DNA of 64,000 nucleotides, from assembly GCA_022495005.1 (NCBI GenBank), contig JAGYXB010001576.1, positions 930,001 to 994,000 on the forward strand, written 5' to 3'. How positions within the stretch are numbered: the first letter of the stretch is position 1; every line of letters starts with the position of its first letter. The notes below the pieces were generated by a model. That model was not told the DNA's origin. It saw only the letters and a program-made list of their open reading frames with translations, and ran no database searches. The stretch comes from Rhyacophila brunnea. Lineage: Eukaryota; Arthropoda; Insecta; Trichoptera; Rhyacophilidae. A program made the translations under genes and the position numbers. Shown here in pieces: positions 1 through 12,762 of this stretch.

Positions 1-510
1 TAAAAATAATCTTCAGAATTTCTATTCTAATATCAGAAATTATCATAAAATGTTCAACTATTTTATATTAATGTGATCATCAATTTTCTCACACTCTCTT
101 ATAGTTTTGTATAAGACTATGATATAACTATGTATGTGTATAAGATTATTATGTAATGCAGTTAATTTTACCCCTTTGTAGGTATATTTTTCAGTGTTTT
201 CAGTTTTATATCTCCTTGGTCATACACTCATGGCTAAGGATCGTGACCACTTCTTAATTTTTCCATCCTTTGAGCGACCAAGACTTTCCATCCTTCTCGA
301 TCTTCCGCTTCTCGCAGGGCAGAATGGATGGTGCCCCCCAGTCAGCTATTTTACTTGGTCACTTCCATATAGTTGTGTATAGGACAACGATATGACTATG
401 TACCTATACATGATTAATAATGCAGTTAATTTTACCCATAAAGTATTAACCAATGTAAGTTACACTTTATAGGTAGGTTTAACAGTTTTTTTAGTGCTCT
501 CTGTTTATAG

Positions 511-1037
511 CAGTAGCGAAGGATGGAGGTGGGCTGATAAGATCCGCCATAAACAGTGCGCATTAAACTTTGTTAGTTATACATATTTGTTTTTATTTGA
601 CTAAGACTGCAATTTACAGATGGTATTGGTCAGACTTTAAAAATCAATTAAACCCTGCCTAAGCCAAACCATAATAATTTTGGGCGATAAAATAAAATTG
701 TGCACACTTTTTCATTTGTACTTGTTTTTTCACTTGTTTTCGTTGGATTATGAATACATATTACACATTGTTGGTTATTTTTTTTTTATTTATTAAGCCC
801 TGCCTAAACGAAACTATAATAGATTTATGTACTTATTGCATAACTTTGGATATTTTATAGATAGATGAGTATTTTTTTACGCTTTCTTTTCGCAGGGTTT
901 AATTGAAATTTAAAAACTAACCAACACCATCTGTAAATTGTAGTCTTATCTCAATGAAAACAAATACGTATGAATGTCAAAGTATACTGTACGCTATTTA
1001 TGCTAATCTTAACAGCCTACCTCCACCCTTCGCTACG
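511..1037. mobile_element. Long-TIR MITE, family A copy 1 (hAT-like ends)
   Basis: The two arms are near-perfect inverted repeats of about 150 bp: the left arm begins CAGTAGCGAAGG and the right arm ends CCTTCGCTACG. Both flanks carry the 9-bp sequence tgtttatag (502-510 and 1038-1046), read as a target-site duplication. There is no coding capacity. Related copies lie at 24021-24367 and 59356-59864. The CAG-type end with an 8-9 bp duplication suggests a hAT-derived non-autonomous element, but no matching transposase is visible. Confidence 0.75.
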
Positions 1038-2207
1038 TGTTTATAGTGACTCCCATTTATTTATGATAATCAACTGAGTAGACTTTTCTAAAACTAGAGA
1101 TGCGATATATTATAATATACATATATTATATCAATGGTGTGTGTTTGTTTCGATTCGATGCTGGTATTGACCGTTATTTTAGTCAATAATATGTTCGATG
1201 GTACTTTTATTTGCATGAGCCAATTCTCGTGACACGAAACTCACAAGTTAGGCGCATTAATTGCATAACTGTACATCAACGAAATTAATTTTCGTAATTT
1301 TATTCATCTGTATGACAAGGATTTCCTCTATCTACGTAATATAAAGATTTTAATTAATTTAAAAATATGATCAGAATCTATCAAAATTTCGATGTAGGAA
1401 TTCAGTTTGATAACCTTTTACATTCCCGCCCGCGACGCGATTCGCGAACCACGCAACACCAAAAAATGTTATTAAAGTAAGCCTACTTTCAGTGTTATAA
1501 TGTTTACAAAAGCAAAATCCTTCATTCATTGTCCTGCATATTATAGCCAGAGCCGTAGTGCTATTTTAGGCAACATAGGGAAATACTTGGGGCGTAGATT
1601 GAGTGAATGCGCTATTATATATTACAAACAAATCACTATACTGTATAAATTAATCGTAGTTACCTACCTAAATTCATTGTATACTATATAGACGTATAAA
1701 TAGTAAATCAATATTATTATTTAATTAATTTTTTTAGAATCTCGTTCACCTATCCCTATTTTTTATCCCATCTCTATTCACACCGACAGGACATGACTCC
1801 GCCCCACTCATACAATCAACGGCCAGCGACGGTGATTTTCCCAGCAATCCCAATCTCATACGAATCTGCAATATTAATTACTGTTTGAATGTATCGTGTC
1901 CAATGGTATTCATATGTTCAGTTTAAAAGCTTCATATATGTGTATGCCGCGATTGGTACATGCATGATGCAGTGTTGTCAGTGTGTTTTTTTTCTCCGGA
2001 GTTCTGTCTGGCTACTTTGTTTTTTATTTTGAATTTTTGAATCGATCCCTTAACTATACTCTAAAAATATTGCCTTTTTTCTTATTTTTGTTCACGTAAA
2101 CTACATAATATTTGAATAAATGTAAATGATTTAGTAATAATAATATTATAATTGCTTTTAAAAAACTTTATAATGTACTCCATATGTATGTATTGAGGTG
2201 AACTAAT

Positions 2208-2386
2208 TCTTACAATAAGTTAGCCGTATAAACTGTCAAAACTGTCTATCTTTCTCTAAAAGTTAACACAGCTAAGAGAGGGGCTGTTAAAACATGCCAC
2301 TTTTTGACAGTTTAGACGGTTAACTACTTATTGTAACAATTAACCGATCAATACATAAATATGATAAAATACCGATAGACCCACAG
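2208..2386. mobile_element. Palindromic MITE, family B, partial copy
   Basis: It contains the inverted pair ttacaataagttagccgt and acggttaac...ttattgtaa, followed by gatagacccacag, which resembles the outer terminal repeat of the better copies at 9506-9766 and 37420-37716. The left outer end is not recognisable, so this copy is degraded. Confidence 0.55.
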
Positions 2387-3384
2387 AAGCAAGTCTGAAG
2401 CGCCGAAAACTCCAAGTACGGTTTTGATTTTAGCCAACGGTCACCATCATAATACTCGTACGTAGCATCTCTACGGTGATGCATTAACACGATGCATGTA
2501 GGGAAAAATATTATGCACTGATTGTGGTATGTTTTTTCTTTTAACAATGCAATTTTAATAATGTTAACAACCATCTGTAACCGTAACCTAGTACCATCAT
2601 GCGATTGTGTAATACCTACGTATGTACGGTCTAACGGTTTACAGATGATACGTTTTACGAATTAACAATGTCATGTATTGTGTGATTGTCGAGATTCACA
2701 ATTATTTTGTTTTCCCACAGTAATCTGATAATTTTGTATACAGTTATGTAAGAATGCGTATGTTTAACAAAATAATGTATGTACTTATTTATTTAACCAC
2801 TGTAGCGATGTAAACACGCACTTGCTATGACAATTTAACACCTCTTAACGAAATTGATTCATGTTTTGCAATTTTGAAGATAGGACTATTAGATGACAGT
2901 TTGTTACTGCACAGGATAATCCATAAGTTGCCACAATAATGTAGTATCCTGATAATATGCCAATGTTGCGGTGTGTGGGCTGACCTCAAAGCCCAAATTA
3001 AATCAAAGCCTACCACGCAGAATTACTACAGTAGTTTTCATTGTGCCACTTCACCCCCTCACTATCGTTTACATCAGTCAAAATACAATTTAAAGTACAC
3101 ACTGATCAATTAATCATAATTATTTAACTTAAAAAACTAAAAAGGTTCCAGAATATCAAATAGATATTTGTACTATAAATATTACGTGTTTTAATCCACT
3201 CCATGGTTTAACAAATGGATGACAACTAATCTTTGTAAAAAATACTAATTTAAATTTATCCTGAGAACGAAAATTATTGTGAATCGTTCGTTTTATATAG
3301 AAAATATCATATTGATAATATTAATAGAATGAATCTTTTAATTTGTGTAATATGTAATTAATGGTGTATTTTTTTCTGTTACAG

Positions 3385-3426
3385 CTCCTTTGAGTGAAAC
3401 GACAGATATGGATACATATGATGGAG
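3385..3426 (+). CDS. Tnc: Tenectin (Tnc) 42-nt microexon, candidate
   Basis: A pyrimidine-rich tract ending in acag precedes the exon and gtgaga follows it. The 42 nt are open in the needed frame: two bases complete an upstream codon, then come 13 codons (PLSETTDMDTYDG), then one base G. That G joins the AA opening the exon at 21699 to give Glu, so entry and exit phases are both 1, matching the phase of the next two exons. The peptide is acidic and Ser/Thr-rich with no cysteine, as expected for a linker between a signal peptide and the first VWC domain. It is short, so a chance match is possible; transcript evidence is not available here. The exon upstream of it, and therefore the start codon, lies outside the window. 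Confidence 0.55.
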
Positions 3427-3505
3427 GTGAGAATACAATATTATTTTTTTTTATTATTTAAAATATGTTTTATACTGGTATTAATTACTTAGCATGTATA
3501 TTTAT

Positions 3506-4084
3506 CAGTGTTGCCTACTGTTTTTGATAAAAACATGCTAGACGGGGTACTAAAACAAGCTATTTGGCAGGAAAAATCTCTAGATTTTGTAAAAAATACC
3601 ACTTTTGCAAAAAACGTGCAAAAATTTAAAAAAAAAATCGGTATACGAATAAAAATCCCACCAAATTTTCCTAGAAAATCATTTCAAAGTTGACAAAAAA
3701 TAATTGATTGATCTAACAACCCACGATAAGTAATACCAGAGAGTGGAATCCCCGATAATCGTCAATCCGATGCCACATTAGCACACTTTAAATTATAATA
3801 TCTGATATCATTATATCACTTTTTCTAGAATGCTCTTATTGTTTCATTATGTTGTTTTATTATTAAGTACCGACCTACCTTTATTAAATACCTTTCCGAT
3901 GGTTAGCTATTATTGATGTGCAAGAAAATAAATAAACTAAATATCTAGCTAATTTTCAGTACATAAGTGTTAAAGGCATCAAAAAACGCTAACAAAAACG
4001 CCATAAGCTAGTTGCATTTTTTATAAGCTAGATGCCTATCGAATAATGCTAGATCTGGCAAGAAAAGCTAAGTTGACAACGCTG
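3506..4084. mobile_element. hAT-type non-autonomous element
   Basis: The left end begins CAGTGTTGCCTACTG and the right end is ttgacaacgctg, whose reverse complement is CAGCGTTGTCAA. These CAG...CTG ends and the wording of the terminal repeat are typical of hAT elements. A 61-codon open frame inside it has no recognisable domain. I could not identify a matching 8-bp duplication on the flanks. Confidence 0.6.
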
Positions 4085-4212
4085 TTAGTGATAATAATTG
4101 ATAACAAGTGAATATGTATGACGATTAACATAAGTACGTTCGAGAAACATCATCGTACTAGCGATTTTTGCGTTCACTTCAGAAATATTATTGTTATTGT
4201 ATTCAGTCTAGA

Positions 4213-4275
4213 ATTTATTATAGCTCAGTGGATAATCCCCTTTGCACGTCTCGAGACTTACAGATCGAGTAAGAT
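4213..4275 (+). other. tRNA-like segment, possible tRNA pseudogene or SINE head
   Basis: The string tatagctcagtggataa matches a RNA polymerase III A box, but the expected B box about 35-40 bases downstream is only weakly matched (cagatcgagtaag), and no cloverleaf with paired acceptor arms is evident. At most this is a decayed tRNA gene or SINE head. Confidence 0.2.
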
Positions 4276-4620
4276 ATCAAAAAAAAATGAGTTATGAATG
4301 ACACCTGCTAGCCAAGAAAAAACATATAGAGTCATGTTCTTATGAGAGATCACCACTGAGTTGTTTGAAAGGGTATATTATTATATAAACAAACTCGTAC
4401 TCGCACATTTAAAAAAGCTTATGTAGATACATAGTTACTAAACATTTATTACTCGTATTCTTACTACGTCCAAAATCAACAACGCAATTTTTTAGATTGT
4501 AAAGTAAAGTATTATTAATTCAATACGTGTATTATTTATAAGCAATCATTATTAAAGAAATCTTTCGATAAAATCGTCCAATTAAAAATGTATTACGTAC
4601 ACTAATAATAACGCTTCTTT

Positions 4621-4998
4621 CATATTATACGGTTTTGACCGTACGGCAAAAAATCGAACGGCGACATTCTTTTAGTGGCGTTAAGAAAAGCATGGTCCTT
4701 TTCACATTACACGGCGACGGTTAAAAACCGAAATAGCGCCGTATAGTAGCCGTCTATTTCCACTGTATTCACGGCGCCCAGACGGCTACCGAAGACTCGT
4801 AGTGTTCGTGACCAAATGCACGCTTTCACATTAGACAGTTTTAAATCATACGGCACAGCACAACACTCAACCATAAACTGAGCTTATGACGGATAAAAAC
4901 CGTGCATAAACCGTATAGTGTGAAAACATCGTGAACTTGTTGCTGATTCGGATTTTTACCGTTCGATTTTTTCCATACAGTTAAAACCGTATAGTGTG
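4621..4998. mobile_element. MITE with about 40-bp terminal inverted repeats
   Basis: The left arm catattatacggttttgacc continues to aaaatcgaacgg at about 4660. The right arm ccgttcgattttttcc ends in cgtatagtgtg. The reverse complement of the right arm reads cacactatacggttttaac, so the arms pair over about 40 bp with a few mismatches. Further tacggc motifs lie inside. There is no coding capacity and the superfamily is unknown. Confidence 0.7.
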
Positions 4999-7026
4999 AG
5001 GGTTAGGGCATGAAACATCTTCAAAGGAGTTCTTTCCAAAACTATTATTTTTGGATTTAAGATACACTGGCTCTTAGATACAGATATAGTAATAGTAATG
5101 TTATACTTTGAAGACCAAATAACGGCCATATTGTTATAGAATTGGCGTTTCGCGGTGCGGTGATAGTACCGTCTCCTTGAAAATGGGGCATAAATGCAGT
5201 TAAGTACGCTGCTGCGTTTATACTTCGTACATTGTTGAGCAGGTAACCTCACCTGAGCAGAATATTCTAGTGGTATTTTATAATACACATCTTAATGGTT
5301 TAATTAATATTTATAAGATAAGATGCATCGTGGCTTGTATACAAAATAATGAATTATATATGTACGTATTGTACGTCAACGATAACGTATGTAGTTATTT
5401 TTAGTTTGGTTGCTAGAGACATCTTGTATTGGAATTTCGAAACACGAAACCAATTTTATTGTTACAATACTCAGACTCGGTCCAAGATTTTTTTCTATGA
5501 CTGTTCTAATATATACAAAATTTTGGAGATTAGGTATCTGAGATATTATGTGTTTACATTTTTTTAATGTACCTAGTACTTTGATTGATCCATGTGAACT
5601 TGAACGCATAACAATGTAAGTATTTGTTTCGATTCAGATATAAACTAGTAATTCCGTTTTATTAAATAAACGTTTATTGAGTTTTTTTTCCACAGAATTT
5701 GAATGATTTATAGTTAAATATTTTTTTTAATTAAAAGAAATATAGATTAATGTAGGAAATAAGAACGCCCTTTACTCAAAATTATACCAAATCATGCATT
5801 TACGACAATAATTTTCTTTTTAATATTTTTTTTAACTAAATAAAACCTTATAAAAACATGAGGAATAATTTAATAACAGCCTTTTAATTACAACTACGAT
5901 ATAAACAGTAATTTACATACTTATATGTAGTTACTTACTTAAATTATTATATAGTTACACATAAGATAATAAATATTATTATTATTACGTTGATTCAATT
6001 ATAACGATAGTAGCCATCTCTTTGCGGGTATTTGAAACACTCGAAAATCGTAGGTACTAAATGACTAGAGCACTCTACAGTCTACAATAACTCGGTCTAA
6101 TATTTTATTTACGGTTTTTTTAATATGTATATTTCCGAAGCTTTTCCAAGTTAAATGGGAAGAATTTAATAAATAGATGACAATATATAACTAGTAGAAA
6201 TCAATGCTAATAAGAAATTCGTGCTATAAAAACAAATCAATTATTAATTACTCAATTAAAATATTTATGTCGACCTATAATAGTGATGTGCCAACTGAAA
6301 TATTATTTATTAATTAATTCGTTTTTTTGTACATTAAAAAATCAAATTAAGCGCGCAGTACATGGTTAAAAAGTATAAATCGCGAACGTAACCACTGGTT
6401 TGATAAGTAACAAAGATTGATTGTCTTTGCCCCTACTGAAGAAGCCTCGTGGAATTCAACAAATCGTCGACAAAACGTTATTTGGTTAATAAAATAATTA
6501 TATAAGAGACCTTGTTCACGTTTTTTGTGAGTTGATGATTCTATTCGGCCTTCGCGAGCCACGTTTTTACTCGTCGACTTATCTTTATTTTTCTACGCGG
6601 TGATTAGCTTATTTTGTTACATTGCCTGTACAAAAAACATATTTGAATATTATCTATGGTCTTTGGTCAATATATTATTATAAATGTTAAATTGATATTT
6701 TTGCTGGAATAATTAAAACATTTAACTTCTCTCTTTAAAAAAATTGCAGTCGTAGAATTATTATCACCATTTTTTCAATAATTAAATGATATTTTGGGAA
6801 ACTTTTTTCATAATAGATTATTGGATCCACTTGTATGAATAATATAGTCACACATTATGTGAAATGAATGAAGTACGAGTATATACGACAAATAAAACAA
6901 TCGAATGCTGATTTTAAAAAAAGAGAAAAAATTAATACAAATTCATTATGGAACGAAATAATTTCATTTAAATTCAAAAACACTCTCAGTGTTATTGGGG
7001 TACTCTTCCAGTGGTGTCATATATTT

Positions 7027-7239
7027 TTTTTTACCATGTCCGATCCTAATAAGACCATATTGGCCTCCACTGAGTGGAAGTTTTGTATTAACAGATTTTG
7101 TTTTTATGAGAAATGGATGTTAGCCACTTGCTCAACCTATTATGTACATACTCTGACTCATACACAAATTGAAAAACAATATGTGTAATTGCTAGACTCA
7201 GGATTCGAACCCGGGACACACGACGCAGCCATCTTGGGC
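7027..7239 (-). mobile_element. tRNA-derived SINE, copy 1
   Basis: On the - strand the element begins with cgcccaagatggctgcgtc, followed by a perfect B box gggttcgaatcc, then a tRNA-unrelated body, and ends in an A-rich tail (the T run at about 7023-7031 on the + strand). The 11-bp sequence gtcatatattt flanks it on both sides (7016-7026 and 7240-7250), a clear target-site duplication. Related copies are at 41505-41736 and, truncated, at 12763-12892, all in the same orientation. Confidence 0.85.
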
Positions 7240-7479
7240 GTCATATATTTATTAAGGCGATACTTTAGTGAAACGGCAAATAATTTTCAACTATAGGCGC
7301 GACGAAATTTTGGACTCGCTGGCACTCTGTGAGCGAACGTCGAGGTGTGAATACGTCAATTTGTTTCGTGATAGCGACGGGGGTATTAATTCTTAAATCG
7401 TGTAAAGGTGACTAAAAACGTTACCCATTTACTTTAAAAAGAAAACATGTCAATGAATATATTATTATTGTTACTGATA

Positions 7480-7612
7480 GAACATTAAATGGACGCATGT
7501 TGGATTTATATGATAAATTATATTTCGTTCGGCATGCGTCATTTGCACCCGCGACCCGCAATCTGCGCATCGCCTAGCCACGATCTTTTTAGACCATGCC
7601 TCAACTGAGGTA
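7480..7612 (-). repeat. Dispersed repeat shared with 62147-62281
   Basis: The reverse complement of this stretch aligns almost base for base with 62147-62281, including a cctca(g/a)ctgagg-type palindrome and gattgcgggtcgcgggtg. Similarity ends abruptly at ...atgttct on one side. It contains a loose A-box-like string (gtggctaggcgat), so a second, diverged SINE is possible, but the family is not recognised. Confidence 0.65.
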
Positions 7613-8401
7613 TATAGCTTTAAGTGTTGATCTCCACAGGCTTGATTACCTTCGATTATTAAAAAGTAAATATTTATACAACGTCATTAATTAATTATCT
7701 ACCCTTCGTTATTATAAACGCAAGAAATTAATATCTACTTAACATATTATATATTTTAAATACTATTTTTTTTCAGTTTCAGATCTAATATTATAGTCTA
7801 GAGCTGCTCGTTTGCAGGCATATCATAATATAAACTATTTAATCAGACATGTCAGTATTATATTCTATAACAATATAGACGTCATAATGATACACCTGTT
7901 TTATACCCAAGGTGCATTATTAATAACATTAATTAAGATGTCATGAAACGTGTTAGTGTTCGTATTCACTCCACATATTTCCCATGGGGAGAATACTGAG
8001 TGCGATAACTGTAAGTTAAATGTATATAGAGAAGTACAGTGAAACACTCTGCAATTTAAATATGGCATAACTTTCTTTCGTAGGTACTTAATAAATGTAT
8101 TCTATTGTTTCCTGTATGCAAATTATCATACTTTTCTCAGTAACGACACAACTTATACTTTTTTTCTAACTGTTACTTATTGTTTAAGTTTAAATTTAAA
8201 TGAAGCATTTATTGATTGGTTAATATTTAGTATAACTGGTAGTCTAGGACACCATTTAAATATCTAAGAATTCTGTACAACTTGGGAAGGTATCGATACT
8301 TGCAAGAACCGATAAGTACTACATTTTGAAAAGGTATTAAAAATGCAGTGTTTTTTTTAAACAGTAATAGTGATATAATATAAAATTTATATAGTCATGC
8401 G

Positions 8402-9120
8402 TAGGGAATCCAATCCCGAGCCAAAATTCTGATCCCGGGATTTCGGGATTACAATTTGACAATCCCGGGATCCCGGGACCGGTCCCGGGATTGACATTTT
8501 TTCCATTGTTAATATAAAATTTTCGGTCAAAAATAAATCTAGTATAATTTATACTATTTGAGACATTTATTGTTAATATTTTATACGTTCAATCTTGGAA
8601 ATACACAAGTTTAACGGAGTAAATAATATTGTAATTTAAATAATAATGTGAATTTAATAGGAGATTGCTGTTTCTGATAGTAAAGACTTAATGAATGGAT
8701 TAGCGAGATTTAAAATAGTTAAGCAAATAATCATGGCGTACTTATGGCCTTTCCGCTTCATAAATCTAATTAGTCAGACAAATATGAAACTCCCGTAAAA
8801 CGCATGATATCATGGTGGAATTATTTTGTTAAAAGTGCGAAGCATTGTTTTTTTCCAATCTTTCCATTTTTAATAATTTATGTGAAAAAATAAAATGAAT
8901 CGGCAACCTACACATGGGTATAAATCAAACTTCAAACTCAGTTTATTTCTAATGTAGTTATTTTTTATTAAAAGTATTTTTTCTGTTAACTTTTCGATTT
9001 TATTTTATTTTCCATAAAAATTGATAAAAGGATCAATCCCGAAATCCCGGGATTATGTTTATCAATCCCGGGATTCATAGGTATCGAAAATAGCTCGGGA
9101 TCCCGGGATTGGAATCCCTA
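8402..9120. mobile_element. hAT MITE with cccggg-rich ends, copy 1
   Basis: The ends are TAGGGAATCCAATCCCG and, inverted, TAGGGATTCCAATCCCG. They are flanked by identical 8-bp copies of gtcatgcg (8394-8401 and 9121-9128). Each end carries several copies of the palindrome cccgggat. The middle is AT-rich and non-coding. A second copy with its own 8-bp duplication lies in the opposite orientation at 49517-50172, and a larger remnant with transposase sequence at 39797-40640. Confidence 0.85.
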
Positions 9121-9505
9121 GTCATGCGGGATATTTATTTAACAAAATATGTGGATTAAAAAATAAATTAGGTTTAAAAAAAATAATTATAAAGAGCTTC
9201 GCTTTAACACTCTAATCTTATCCCAATTTACTTTAGGTAGTTTTCGTTATGCATTAATAAAATAGTTTGTGTTATTGATCACGCAATACCGATATTATAT
9301 ATTTATTTTTGAATAACGAAAAAGAATATAAAAATACATACATTATAATATATGTAGGTAATATACTCCATATGGACCAAAAATGTTGAAAAAAAACCAT
9401 ACTTGAAATATTTCAAATATATTCTTCTAATCTATATTCCTAATCATAATGCATGGATTATCGGCATTCAAAAAATCAGAGGAAAAAGAAGAGGAATAAT
9501 ATTAT

Positions 9506-9766
9506 CAGCGCATTTATTCTATACACAAGGCTGCTATCAGCGTCTATCAAGGGTAGTTTATCATATTACGATATTATAATTGTTACAATAAGTTAGCCGT
9601 CTAAACTCTCAAAACTGCCTATCTCGCTCTAAAAGTTAACACAGCCATGATAGGTGCTGTTCAGACGGTTAACTTATTGTAACAATTAACCGCATCAATA
9701 CATACATATGATAAACTACCCTCGATATCCGTCGCCGATAGCAGCCTGTATAGAATAGATGCGCTG
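9506..9766. mobile_element. Palindromic MITE, family B, best copy
   Basis: Outer terminal repeats CAGCGCATTTATTCTATACA and, inverted, CAGCGCATCTATTCTATACA are followed by a conserved ggctgctatc. Inside is a second inverted pair built on attgttacaataagttagcc. The whole 261-bp element could fold into one hairpin. It is non-coding. Partial or diverged copies are at 2208, 37420 and 43594. Confidence 0.75.
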
Positions 9767-10933
9767 GTATTGATACAAAGTATTGATACTTATTCGACCT
9801 CCCTATGTACCTACCTATAAGTATAATTACTGCGAATCAAAGCCTTGAATTATTTGACACAGAAAATTCAGCATGATCCATACAGAGCTTTAATACTAAC
9901 GGTTATGTGTTATATTATTAATCTCATTCCATTCATTAAATTGACTAAAGGTTTTTCTTAGTAGTGCCGACATGATTATTTAACAGGTCAATTTATTTCA
10001 TTCGGATGTAAAGGCATAAGCGAACCAGGCGCGTACTCCAAGGGGGGTCGTCGGTACTGGACCCCCTTTGGAAAGAACAAAATATCTTCAACTTATTTAG
10101 ACAAATTAAATATTACTTATTACGGCGATATTAAAATAAATGCTTTATTTTAATATTGTAATACGGTATGGACGGTATGTCTAAAAGACGGGACAGTGTT
10201 GAATTGAGGCCATAGTAATTATAACCTAATCTGGTATTAAACATTTTTTACAGTTTTACACATTTATTTAAAAAGTATCTAATGGTTATATTATGGATTC
10301 GATTACTTCATATTTTCCATGCGTATAAATAACACATAATAAATACTAAAATATGAATAAAACAATCAACATGTAATATGTATTGTGTAAACTAGGTAAT
10401 CTCTAGGATATATCGGATATACTTAAGAATTAAAACTAAAAATCACATTATTAACTCTCCCTCGTCGTAAAATAAAATAATAAATTAATATTAAGTATAC
10501 TTATTAGTGTTATTACGTATATTTTTTAATGGACCCTCCCTATGCCGGTTTTCTGTGTGCGCAACTGCGCGAAACGCTTATAATAATAATATAAACAAAC
10601 ACCATAACGTTATAATATGTTTATTTTAATATTCTTAGCAATGATTTTCACATAGTTATCTCCCATTTTATTAACAGTAAATACAACTTTCGACTTCCTG
10701 TATGCTGTAAACTTAAGTTCTGCAAATTAGATGTGTTTCTTTGATCTTAAACCTTTGAAACCGTTTACATTATTGCGTTTGATACTCGTAACATTACTAT
10801 AGTAAATATCAGATAGGTACTATTGTTTTTATTAAATAATTAAATATTCCTAGTAAGTCCTTCCTATCATAACGCATAAGTGGAAGAGAGAAAAAACATG
10901 TAACGTGTTTTTCTTGTTAGAACTGCTGCTTAA

Positions 10934-11668
10934 CGGCCCACATGCTCAGCGTACGTCAAAATGGAGCTTTTATGCTATTTTCAAAGCATGATCCTGCTTA
11001 ACATGATCTGAAACACGCGCGTTAACATGATCTTACTCCCTACTTCATTTATCGTTTGTCAATTTATGGCTACGGCAGTATGTTGTAGCTTAGCCACTGG
11101 GAAATGCCAATAGAAATGGCGTATTTCAAAAAAATATTACCTTATTCTTAGGTCAATAATTATTATAAAGCAAACATTATTCGTAGAATGTTTATCACAT
11201 TTGAATGGTCAAAGACATAGCTTATAATCAGTATTTTTTAAATTATCTTTAAATGTGTAAATCTTGCCCATTTTTTGAATAATAAAATGCCTAATTCTTG
11301 TCAAATTAGGGATCACAGAGATTATCAATATATTTTTTTATTGTAAATATTTCACTATAATAATGTAGACATAAATTTTACTAATGGTCTTAAAAATTAA
11401 TAAATATAAAAAATCTTAACGCCACTTCACATGGACGCACTGAAATATGACTATATTCTAAAACATTAGAGCGAGAGGTTTAAAAGAATACTATTGTATG
11501 TAATAAAAATACTTTATGCAGTCATCAAATGTTTAAAATAAATATAAAGGATAATAAGGCTTCAAAATGTTGTAAATAGATTATCTACAACGCTTAAGGA
11601 ATGTGCAGGATCATGCTTTGAAAATAGCATAAAAGCTCCATTTTGACGTACGCTGAGCATGTACCCCC
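10934..11668. mobile_element. TTAA-flanked MITE (piggyBac-like), copy 1
   Basis: Flanked by TTAA at 10930-10933 and 11669-11672. The terminal inverted repeats are about 65 bp long; they share catgctcagcgtacgtcaaa and pair through the aagcatgatcctgc segment. TTAA duplication is the signature of piggyBac-type transposition. There is no open frame, so it is non-autonomous. Incomplete relatives are at 14773-15352 and 44788-45440. Confidence 0.8.
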
Positions 11669-12762
11669 TTAACGTGGACAACTCTGCATTACGCTCTTAA
11701 CTTCTACTTTATAGAATCAGAAGTGTGTTATTTCGGCGGTATTAATAATTATATTTTCAATATGAGATTAGCAATCTTTTTAATATATTAAAATAAATGA
11801 TGATGTAAATACAATCACGGTGGCGTGCTTAGAATTAATAAACAATATTACTACGCTTGTAAATACACAATATTAAATTTAACAACCCGCGAACAGTGTT
11901 AGGTTTTTTTTTTGCGCCAAATAAAAAAGAGATACTTAGAAAATAATCATGTTGGAATCCGCATTGTATTTACACTATGTTTCACCTGTGGATTCCTGTC
12001 AGTCCTGTCAATTAGACATAATATTATAATATGTGACCTATTGGCATCAAAATATGCATGCAAATATATAATACGTGGTAAATAAACGTATATAGTTTTT
12101 TGTATTAATTTTTCGTCTGGGTTCGGGACTTGGAGGTGGACAAATAACACACCGGAATTGTGGTCAGAAACAATGAGTTTTATTTGCGTTAATATCTACT
12201 AGGTTACTATATTTTATATACTTTTTTTACGGAGGACGAAATGTATATGTTTACGATTTGGCTGTTTGCAGCGTTCTGTCGCGCCAAAAAAACGGCAGCT
12301 TACGAAGCGATACCATTGCGGCGTTGCCAATATGACATTTTGCCGAAACCATGTACAACGTTGCCGGTTTATTATTATTTATTTTCGTAATCAATCCTTA
12401 CTATTTGTCGGCTTGGTATTAATTAGCGCTTCTCCAGATTCACAGAGACATCCCCAAATGGGGACCATTTGGGAGTGTAACAAACTATTCAACCGATCAT
12501 GGCATATTATCTCACAATGACTTGATATTTCAAAAAGTCAGGCAAGAAATTAGTAGAAATATTATTAAGTAACCAAATATTCATACAGTTTACAGCAACT
12601 TTCTAATTACTCTCATCGTATCAGTCGTATATTGACCTGTGTAGTCTGGGCTTTAGAAAAAAAGAATCATGGGAATCAGTATATAATTATTTTAAAGGGA
12701 TATACTATTTAGAAGGGTTTTCTGAGCCATATGCGACAGACATTTAATATTATTTATTATAT

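Larger units (their letters stand above)
1..3384 (+). other. Intron sequence upstream of the tenectin microexon
   Basis: No coding exon is recognisable here. The stretch is assigned to an intron because the microexon at 3385 opens in the middle of a codon, so a coding exon must lie further upstream, outside the window. It contains a long-TIR MITE at 511-1037 and a decayed palindromic element near 2208-2386. The rest is AT-rich unique-looking sequence in which I see nothing else. The assignment to this intron is inference. Confidence 0.5.

Noticed and set aside
3508..3693. 61-codon ORF as a small gene
   Set aside because: It lies at the end of a hAT-like element, has no domain and no supporting signal.
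4213..4275. Functional tRNA gene
   Set aside because: Only the A box fits; the B box and arm pairing are poor.
6868..7188. 106-codon ORF as a gene
   Set aside because: Its second half is SINE sequence (7027-7239), so the frame is accidental.
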